12,959 nt of DNA from Bacteroidota bacterium (GTDB lineage Bacteria; Bacteroidota; Bacteroidia; Chitinophagales; Chitinophagaceae). The notes under the pieces are model-generated. The model saw nothing but the letters and a program-made list of their open reading frames with translations, searched no databases and was not told where the DNA came from. This document shows positions 7,490 to 12,959 of this stretch, piece by piece. Each line of letters begins with the position of its first letter. Within the stretch, counting starts at the first letter, position 1. Where the stretch lies: the NCBI GenBank assembly GCA_023436425.1, contig JAEZJD010000290.1, positions 1 to 12,959 of the forward strand, given 5' to 3'. Both the position numbers and the translations under genes were made by a program.

Positions 7490-8209
7490 TCAAGTTGCAA
7501 CCCGGTGCGATTCAGCTGGCGAATGCTGTCTTCGTTCATCACTTTCAATGGTACCATCTTTTAATTTGATTGTGCGGCTTGCATATTTGGCAATGTCTTC
7601 TTCATGTGTCACCAGGATTATTGTGTTGCCCATGTTATGTATTCTGCCGAACAGTTCCATTATCTCCGCAGATGTTTTTGAATCAAGATTTCCGGTGGGC
7701 TCGTCTGCGAGTATAATCGAAGGATTATTAATCAAGGCTCTTGCAATGGCTACTCTCTGATTCTGTCCTCCACTTAATTCGTTAGGCTTATGCGTTTTTC
7801 TATCGAGAAGGTTTACTTTGTTTAATACTTCTTCTGCTTTCTCAGCTCGTTCTTTTTTTCCAATGCCGCCGTATACCAGCGGCAACGCCACGTTCTCCGC
7901 TGCCGAAAGCCTTGGCAACAAATTAAACTGCTGAAATACAAATCCGATTTTTTTATTTCTTACTTCAGCAAGATCATCGTTCTTCATTTGACTTACATCT
8001 TCACAATCCAAAAAATATTTTCCTGCTGTTGGGCGATCAAGGCATCCAAGAATATTCATCAGCGTACTTTTCCCGGAACCCGAAGGTCCCATCAATGCCA
8101 CATATTCATTTTGAAAAACCTCGAGCGATACGCCCTTGAGCACCTCGATAACCTGCTGTTCTAACCGATAGTTCTTTATTATCGTGTCAAGTGAAATAAT
8201 CGGCCGCAT
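7490..8209 (-). CDS. ABC transporter ATP-binding protein, MacB/LolD subfamily
   Basis: A 239-residue ATPase of the type that works with MacB-, LolC- or FtsX-like permeases to move lipoproteins, peptides or other envelope substrates. Walker A GPSGSGKST (41-49), Q-loop Gln93 in VFQQFNLLPRLSAAENVALP, signature LSGGQNQR (145-152), Walker B IILADEP (165-171), H-loop His202. The signature has Asn where most relatives have Gln (LSGGQQQR). The C-terminal 20 or so residues are a polar tail (DERRQHSPAESHR). The ATG at 8209 shares one base with the gatC stop (TGATG), so translation is probably coupled; a TTG one codon earlier is not preferred. No permease gene is in the window, so its partner and substrate are unknown. 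It is clearly a different subgroup from the LolD-like ATPase at 6206. Confidence 0.9.
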   Translation of the reverse strand: MRPIISLDTIIKNYRLEQQVIEVLKGVSLEVFQNEYVALMGPSGSGKSTLMNILGCLDRPTAGKYFLDCEDVSQMKNDDLAEVRNKKIGFVFQQFNLLPRLSAAENVALPLVYGGIGKKERAEKAEEVLNKVNLLDRKTHKPNELSGGQNQRVAIARALINNPSIILADEPTGNLDSKTSAEIMELFGRIHNMGNTIILVTHEEDIAKYASRTIKLKDGTIESDERRQHSPAESHRVAT

Positions 8210-8502
8210 CAATCTTTCCTAATCATTTTTGGTACTTTGATGAACTGTCCATCATGCAGGGGAGCACCTTTGAGCGCATCTTCGCGGAGCAGCATCTCTT
8301 GGGGTTCATCGCCTCTAAGCGCAGAATGCTCTGTGCTCATGTGAAGCAGCGGCTCCACCGCTGTGGTATCAAGCTCCTTCAGCTTGTCAACGAAAGCAAT
8401 CATTTTTTCCAAATCTTTTTTTATCTGCTCTCTTTCTTCAGCTTCGAATTCAAGCATTGCAAGTCTTGAAAGTTTATCGATCAATTCATCATTCACCTGC
8501 AT
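8209..8502 (-). CDS. gatC: Asp-tRNA(Asn)/Glu-tRNA(Gln) amidotransferase subunit C
   Basis: The small subunit of GatCAB, which converts misacylated Glu-tRNA(Gln) and Asp-tRNA(Asn) to the correct amide forms; GatC wraps around and steadies GatA on GatB. It is 97 residues, the normal length. Motifs: LSRLAMLEF near the N-terminus (11-19), FVDKLKELDTTAVEPLLH (37-54), LRGDEP (62-67), and the C-terminal APLHDGQFIKVPKMI (80-94). The start is ATG at 8502; five further upstream codons are open but have no family similarity. gatA and gatB are not adjacent, as is usual in Bacteroidota. It is the first gene of a probable three-gene operon with the ABC ATPase and the adenosyltransferase. Confidence 0.95.
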   Translation of the reverse strand: MQVNDELIDKLSRLAMLEFEAEEREQIKKDLEKMIAFVDKLKELDTTAVEPLLHMSTEHSALRGDEPQEMLLREDALKGAPLHDGQFIKVPKMIRKD

Positions 8503-8506
8503 GACA

Positions 8507-8514
8507 CAAAGATA
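8507..8514 (-). promoter_or_regulatory. Candidate -7 element directly before gatC
   Basis: On the minus strand the bases read TATCTTTG, an exact match to TAnnTTTG, ending only four bases before the gatC ATG. If it is active, transcription would begin at or just beside the start codon, giving a leaderless or nearly leaderless mRNA. No matching -33 TTTG is present at the usual spacing, so this is tentative. Confidence 0.3.
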
Positions 8515-8546
8515 CAATTTCGAACTGCAGCGATTCCGCGACTTGT

Positions 8547-8564
8547 ACTCGTAAAACTACGAGT
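8547..8564. repeat. Perfect hairpin-forming inverted repeat in the gatC/giant-gene gap
   Basis: ACTCGTA (8547-8553), loop AAAC, TACGAGT (8558-8564): a perfect 7-bp stem with a 4-base loop. No T-run follows directly on either strand, so it is not a standard terminator. It sits between two divergent genes, about 45 bases upstream of gatC and 140 upstream of the giant gene, so an operator or an mRNA leader element is possible. Confidence 0.55.
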
Positions 8565-8578
8565 TCGGATGTTGCTGT

Positions 8579-8611
8579 TTTTACTGAAAATTAAAGTGGT
8601 ATTCAGTAAAA
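8579..8611. repeat. Perfect 10-bp inverted repeat upstream of the giant gene
   Basis: TTTTACTGAA (8579-8588) and TTCAGTAAAA (8602-8611) are exact reverse complements with a 13-base spacer. The centre-to-centre distance of the arms is 23 bases, close to two helical turns, as expected for a dimeric regulator binding one face of DNA. It ends 18 bases before a candidate -7 element of the giant gene, where the -33 region would lie, so a repressor or activator site is plausible. Confidence 0.5.
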
Positions 8612-8629
8612 TAAATTTTATGTAAAGAA

Positions 8630-8637
8630 TAATTTTG
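8630..8637 (+). promoter_or_regulatory. Candidate -7 promoter element of the giant repeat-protein gene
   Basis: TAATTTTG matches TAnnTTTG exactly and lies 66 bases upstream of the ATG at 8704, giving a leader of about 60 bases. A good -33 TTTG is missing; its expected place is taken by the right arm of the inverted repeat at 8602-8611, which would fit a promoter that needs an activator. Confidence 0.45.
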
Positions 8638-8703
8638 ATGTTCACTTTTCAATTTGGAGAAGTGTCGAATCCCGTATCCTATTAAAGACCGCAACTAATC
8701 CTT

Positions 8704-11700
8704 ATGAAAAAACTCTACCTGCTCTTTTTGTCTTTTTTAGGCATTAGTATTTACAGCAACATACATGCGCAGTGTGCACCTGATCCGACCATTCCTACAA
8801 TCACGGTAGATTTATCTTCAAATCCTGATTCTGTTTGGATTCTCCCAAAAAATCATCCTTACACGCGAAACGGTGCTACGTGCACCGGGTCAAACTGCAT
8901 CAGGTTTAATGTGAAGCTTCACCCTCTAACGAAAGAGATTGCCTTTAACGTACAAAACCCCGAACCGCAGGGTAGCGCTTATTACATGGTTAACTGCAGC
9001 AATCCAACATCAATTGGTGTTCCTCTTTGTGTAGCAGGTATGACAGAATTCTGTTTGAGTTATTGCAAGCCGGGTGGTGATGCACCGGATTATATTTTAA
9101 GAGCTACAAAAGGATTTGGTGCGTCAGATGATTTGCATCTACGGGAAAGTTGCAAAGGCCGAATGACCGTAGCGGGGCTGCAAAAGTCAACTATAACGTG
9201 GACATCTATTCCTACCAACGCTTACAACAGCTTTCTTACATCGACAATCGGTGCCGATACTGTTTATGTGACTCCGGGTCCAGGTGCGCCCGCTTACATC
9301 GACTACCAAGTGTGCGGCCTGGCGGTAGGTTGTGTTACTAGCACCGTTTGTGATACGGTGAGAGTGTATACTTATCCTGCTCTCAACGTAAACATCACTC
9401 CACCCGCTCCGGTATTGTGTGCAGGAGGAAATGCAACACTAACGCTAAATGCAATGGTGACGGGCGGGCGAACACCATACACTTACATGTGGACAGATGC
9501 CGGTGGCGTGACAACTACAAGCCAATCCTTAGACGTTAACGCTGGCGGCGTTTATTCGGTAACTGTTGATGATAATACTATTTGCGGCGCTGTGGTTCAG
9601 GCAAAAACAGTAGCCGTTTCACAACTTCCAAATATCACAAGCCTTGCTACAGGGACCGTCTGCAGTGCAGTGGCACAGGCTTATACCATAACTGCAGACG
9701 TGCCAGGAACAACTTTTTCCTGGAGCAGAAATGTAGTGGCAGGTATTTCTAACCCTGCTGCTAACAATCAAACAAGCACAATAATCACAGAAGCATTGGT
9801 GAACGCGACGAACGATCCAATACAAGTGCAATATATCATTACACCTAACGCAAACGGATGTGTAGGATCTACTTTTACTTATACTGTAACTGTAAATCCC
9901 GTTGCGGTAGTCACAAGCGCCGGAACGGGAATCGTCTGCAGTGGAAGCCCTCAATCTTATACGATTGCAAGTAATGTATCAGGAGCGACATTCACGTGGA
10001 GTCGCCCATTTGTGTCAGGCATTTCAAATGCCGTGGCATCTAATCAAACTTCAACCGCAATAAGTGAATCACTAATTAACACAACAGCATCGGCTGTAAC
10101 AGTTACGTATCAAATCACTCCTGCTGCCAATGGCTGTTCCGGATCTTCATTCAACTATTCGGTCGGTGTGCTTCCGAGCCCTGTGGTAAATAGTGCTGCC
10201 ACAGGTGTTGTCTGTGGTAACGTAAATCAGAACTATAACATAACAAGCGTGACTTCAGGCACTACATTCACCTGGAGCAGAGCAACGGTGACTGGCATTA
10301 CAAATGCAGCGGTGAACAATCAGACTTCGAACCCGATAACTGAAAGCTTAACGAACACCACTTCAGCTCCTGTAACCGTTACTTACGTCATTACTCCTGT
10401 TGCCAATGGTTGCAGTGGGACGACCTTCACCTACACAGTCACAATAAACCCAATCGCAACCGTAAGCAGTGCGGGAAGTGGGGTTGTTTGTAGTGCAACA
10501 GCCCAAACCTATACGATAACGTCAGATGTTAGTGGAACCTCATTTACCTGGAGCAGAGCGGCAGTAAGCGGAATCTCTAATGCCGCAAATACACAAACAT
10601 CGAATGTGATCACTGAGAGCCTGACGAACACAACCGCTTCGCCAATTACCGTCACTTACACGATTACACCGTCAGCAAATGGATGTACAGGCAGTTCTTC
10701 CACGTACTCTGTATTAGTAAATCCGTCTCCTGTCGTAAACAGTGCATCCGCAGGAACCGTGTGCAGCGGATCAGCACAGAATTATTCGATAACATCCAAC
10801 GTTGCCGGAGCAACGTTCACTTGGAGCAGGGCAGCAGTAGGCGGTATAACAAATGCCGGTATAACTAACCAAAGTGGTACCGCGATTGACGAAACGTTGA
10901 TTAACCAAACTAATTCTCCAATCAATGTTGTTTATATAATTACTCCCTCGGCGAATGGTTGCAATGGACCGGCATTTACCTACACTGTCACTGTTAAGCC
11001 AAAGCCGTTCGTAACAAGTCCGGCTACTGACGGAGTTTGCAACGGAACACCGTTGAATTACCTGATCACGAGTTTTGTAACAGGCACGTCGTACACTTGG
11101 AGCAGAGCGGCCGTATCAGGAATTTCCAATCCTGCGATTGTGGATCAGCCCGGATCGACAATAAACGAAACGCTTAATAATACAACAACAAATCCTGTTT
11201 CGACTGAATACATTATTACACCTACTGTAAACGGGTGCACAGGCAATACATTTACGTTAACCGCTATGGTTACACCAACGGTTTCAGTAACCAGCGCAGG
11301 CACCGCAACTATCTGTAACAACACTGCCCAGAATTACATCATTACGGCAAATGTGCCAACGGCTGTATTCACATGGAGCAGACCTGCGGTAGCCGGTATA
11401 TCAAACGGACCTGTTTCTAATCAAACATCCCCATCTATTAATGAGACACTTGTAAATACCACTAATTCTCCAGTTGTTGTTTCGTATACGATCGTGCCTT
11501 CAGTTACCGGTTGCAATTCTGCGAGCTTCACTTATAAAGTGACGGTGAATCCAACTTCAACTATCACAAGTGCGGCATCAGGAACAATTTGTAACAACAC
11601 TGCCCAGAATTATTCACTTGTGTCAAATGTTACAGGAGCAACCTTTCAATGGAGCAGGGCTGCAGTGCCGGGCATTTCAAATGCGGCTGTAGTTAACCAG

Positions 11701-12959
11701 ACGTCAAATGGGATTACCGAAATTTTGGACAACACTACCTTCGGTCCTGTTTCAGTACCATACACCATTACACCGATCATTGACGGATGTTCAGGCCAAA
11801 CTTTTACCTACACCGTAACGGTGCAACCGACGGTAAACATCAGCAGCGTTTCATCCGCAGTTGTTTGCAACAATGTACCACAGAACTACATTATAACGTC
11901 GGCGGTAGCAGGAGCAACTTACACATGGAGCAGGGCAGCAGTGCCTGGCATCTCCAATCCGGCAGCTGTTAATCAAACTGGTAATCCGATTACAGAATCA
12001 TTGAATAATACTACAAATGGGCCAATAGTGGTTCCTTATACAATTGTGCCGTCGGTAACTGGCTGCGCTGGAGCCACATTTACGTACACGGTAACGGTAA
12101 ATCCCGGGATTGCTGTTAGCAGCAGCGCTTCGGCAACTGTTTGTAATAATACACCTCAAAACTATTCCATTGCTTCTCCCGTAAGCGGAACAACGTTTAC
12201 CTGGAGCAGAGCTGCCGTGGCTGGTATCTCTAACAGTGCTGTTTCCAATCAAAGTAGCACAACGATTACAGAGTCGTTGGACAACACAACAAATTCAATT
12301 ATTGCAGTTCCTTATACGATTATTCCTTCTGCAAACGGCTGTGTCGGCAGCACATTTACTTACACAGTGTTCGTTGCTCCCACGCCCAAAATAAACAGTG
12401 CACCTGCATCTGATATCTGTAATAACGTTGTTTTAAATTATCAGATTACGAGTCTCGTCTCCGGCGCCAGTTTTACGTGGAGCAGACCTGCCATTTCTGG
12501 TATTTCGAATTTGGCTGTAACAAATCAACCTGGCTCCATCATCTCGGAGATGCTTGATAACACAACAACAAATGCGATTGATGTAACGTATTTCATAACG
12601 CCATCTGCTAATGGATGCAGTGGCACAACCTTCACTTACACGGTAACTGTAACTCCTACTGTCCTGGTTACCAGTGCATCGACAGGAGCTATTTGCAGCA
12701 ACGAGGCACAGAACTATTCGCTTACAGCAAACGTACCGAATGCCACATTCATCTGGAGCAGAGCTGCTGTACCGGGGATTGTAAATCCTCCTGTGAATAA
12801 TCAGGAGAACGATATTATTTCTGAAGTATTGACAAACAGCACAAACGCGCCAATTCAGGTGTCATATAACATCACACCTTCTGTAACTGGATGTGCTTCA
12901 TCAAACTTCACGTACACTGTTACTGTAAATCCGACACCAACGATAAGCAGTGCTTCCAC
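8704..12959 (+). CDS. Giant secreted PKD-like repeat protein (N-terminal 1,418 residues; runs off the right edge)
   Basis: A surface or extracellular protein, probably an adhesin or matrix component. I translated one unbroken frame from the ATG at 8704 to the window end; it has no internal stop. Order: signal peptide (1-22, cut after HA before Q23); a Cys-rich region (24-227, eleven Cys, no family recognised); one Ig/PKD-like domain (about 228-308, with VLCAGGNATLTLNA and YMWTDAGG); then at least twelve PKD-like domains of 92 residues from residue 309. Each repeat carries a Cys near its start (VCSG or ICNN), a WSR core, a GISN turn, an ExLxNTT strand, and a second Cys in NGC or TGC before FTYTVTVNP. 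The two Cys are kept in all twelve, so a disulfide within each domain is likely. The repeats are rich in Thr, Ser, Asn and Val and very poor in Lys. Related Bacteroidota giants usually end in a type IX secretion or gliding-motility-associated C-terminal domain; that end is not visible here. Confidence 0.95.
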   Translation, partial: MKKLYLLFLSFLGISIYSNIHAQCAPDPTIPTITVDLSSNPDSVWILPKNHPYTRNGATCTGSNCIRFNVKLHPLTKEIAFNVQNPEPQGSAYYMVNCSNPTSIGVPLCVAGMTEFCLSYCKPGGDAPDYILRATKGFGASDDLHLRESCKGRMTVAGLQKSTITWTSIPTNAYNSFLTSTIGADTVYVTPGPGAPAYIDYQVCGLAVGCVTSTVCDTVRVYTYPALNVNITPPAPVLCAGGNATLTLNAMVTGGRTPYTYMWTDAGGVTTTSQSLDVNAGGVYSVTVDDNTICGAVVQAKTVAVSQLPNITSLATGTVCSAVAQAYTITADVPGTTFSWSRNVVAGISNPAANNQTSTIITEALVNATNDPIQVQYIITPNANGCVGSTFTYTVTVNPVAVVTSAGTGIVCSGSPQSYTIASNVSGATFTWSRPFVSGISNAVASNQTSTAISESLINTTASAVTVTYQITPAANGCSGSSFNYSVGVLPSPVVNSAATGVVCGNVNQNYNITSVTSGTTFTWSRATVTGITNAAVNNQTSNPITESLTNTTSAPVTVTYVITPVANGCSGTTFTYTVTINPIATVSSAGSGVVCSATAQTYTITSDVSGTSFTWSRAAVSGISNAANTQTSNVITESLTNTTASPITVTYTITPSANGCTGSSSTYSVLVNPSPVVNSASAGTVCSGSAQNYSITSNVAGATFTWSRAAVGGITNAGITNQSGTAIDETLINQTNSPINVVYIITPSANGCNGPAFTYTVTVKPKPFVTSPATDGVCNGTPLNYLITSFVTGTSYTWSRAAVSGISNPAIVDQPGSTINETLNNTTTNPVSTEYIITPTVNGCTGNTFTLTAMVTPTVSVTSAGTATICNNTAQNYIITANVPTAVFTWSRPAVAGISNGPVSNQTSPSINETLVNTTNSPVVVSYTIVPSVTGCNSASFTYKVTVNPTSTITSAASGTICNNTAQNYSLVSNVTGATFQWSRAAVPGISNAAVVNQTSNGITEILDNTTFGPVSVPYTITPIIDGCSGQTFTYTVTVQPTVNISSVSSAVVCNNVPQNYIITSAVAGATYTWSRAAVPGISNPAAVNQTGNPITESLNNTTNGPIVVPYTIVPSVTGCAGATFTYTVTVNPGIAVSSSASATVCNNTPQNYSIASPVSGTTFTWSRAAVAGISNSAVSNQSSTTITESLDNTTNSIIAVPYTIIPSANGCVGSTFTYTVFVAPTPKINSAPASDICNNVVLNYQITSLVSGASFTWSRPAISGISNLAVTNQPGSIISEMLDNTTTNAIDVTYFITPSANGCSGTTFTYTVTVTPTVLVTSASTGAICSNEAQNYSLTANVPNATFIWSRAAVPGIVNPPVNNQENDIISEVLTNSTNAPIQVSYNITPSVTGCASSNFTYTVTVNPTPTISSAS
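9628..12959 (+). repeat. Tandem array of twelve 276-bp units plus the start of a thirteenth
   Basis: Using the conserved Trp codon of WSR as anchor, it falls at 9721, 9997, 10273, 10549, 10822, 11098, 11374, 11650, 11926, 12202, 12478 and 12754. All intervals are 276 bp except 10549-10822, which is 273. Unit boundaries placed 93 bases before each anchor: 9628, 9904, 10180, 10456, 10729, 11005, 11281, 11557, 11833, 12109, 12385, 12661, then a partial unit from 12937. Unit 4 lacks one codon (NAANTQ where the others have a pattern like NAAVNNQ). The units differ widely at the base level, with many synonymous changes, so this is an old array under protein-level constraint, not a fresh expansion or assembly error. 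Confidence 0.95.
11314..11612 (+). repeat. 23-base identical block shared by units 7 and 8
   Basis: Bases 11314-11336 and 11590-11612 are identical and exactly 276 bp apart. They encode the CNNTAQNY stretch around the first conserved Cys. The flanking sequence of the two units differs, so this looks like a short copy or exchange tract within the array. Confidence 0.8.

Noticed and set aside
8547..8611. Intrinsic terminator for either flanking gene
   Set aside because: Both flanking genes start here and point away, and the hairpin has no adjacent T-run.
9150..12800. Several 60-110 codon open frames in other frames or on the minus strand inside the repeat array (for example starting at 10683, 11787 and 12615)
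   Set aside because: Their starts are spaced by exact multiples of 276 bp (1,104 and 828), so they are echoes of the repeat in another frame, not genes.

Overview
The window looks like chromosomal DNA of a Bacteroidota member, most likely the Chitinophagaceae/Chitinophagales side. This rests on recognisable gene content (a short acidic DUF2795-type protein, a DUF6427-like membrane protein, a giant surface protein of PKD-like repeats) and on several copies of the Bacteroidota -7 promoter element TAnnTTTG at sensible places. No database search was possible, so the taxonomy is inference. No tRNA, rRNA, CRISPR array, insertion sequence or phage gene was seen.

Layout. (1) 1-1802, minus strand: Kup-type potassium transporter whose C-terminal end lies beyond the left edge. 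(2) 1973-5746, plus strand: a probable operon of a secreted protein of unknown function, a polytopic membrane protein (GTG start, 9 bp later), purQ (ATGA overlap) and a stand-alone DsbD N-terminal-domain protein, closed by a clear intrinsic terminator. (3) 5819-6043, minus: DUF2795-type protein, with a near-perfect promoter in the gap it shares with a divergent LolD-like ATPase (6206-6856, plus). (4) 6903-8502, minus: gatC, a MacB/LolD-type ABC ATPase (TGATG overlap with gatC) and a PduO-type cobalamin adenosyltransferase. (5) 8704 to the right edge, plus: the first 1,418 codons of a giant secreted repeat protein, with a signal peptide, a Cys-rich N-terminal region, one Ig/PKD-like domain and at least 12 PKD-like domains of 92 residues.

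Most of the window is housekeeping: potassium uptake, purine synthesis, tRNA-Gln/Asn amidation, vitamin B12 activation and lipoprotein export. The unusual part is the giant gene. Its repeat period is exactly 276 bp in 10 of 11 intervals. The array has higher-order structure (signs of a two-domain block near the start and a five-domain block later), two conserved cysteines per unit, and only four lysines in about 1,110 residues. Proteins of this build in Bacteroidota are usually exported to the cell surface, often by the type IX system through a C-terminal domain that would lie outside this window. Two inverted repeats sit directly upstream of this gene.

I see no defence, mobile or biosynthetic system. 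The features most worth following are the repeat protein and its upstream control region, the orphan DsbD-alpha protein, and the secreted and membrane genes coupled to purQ.
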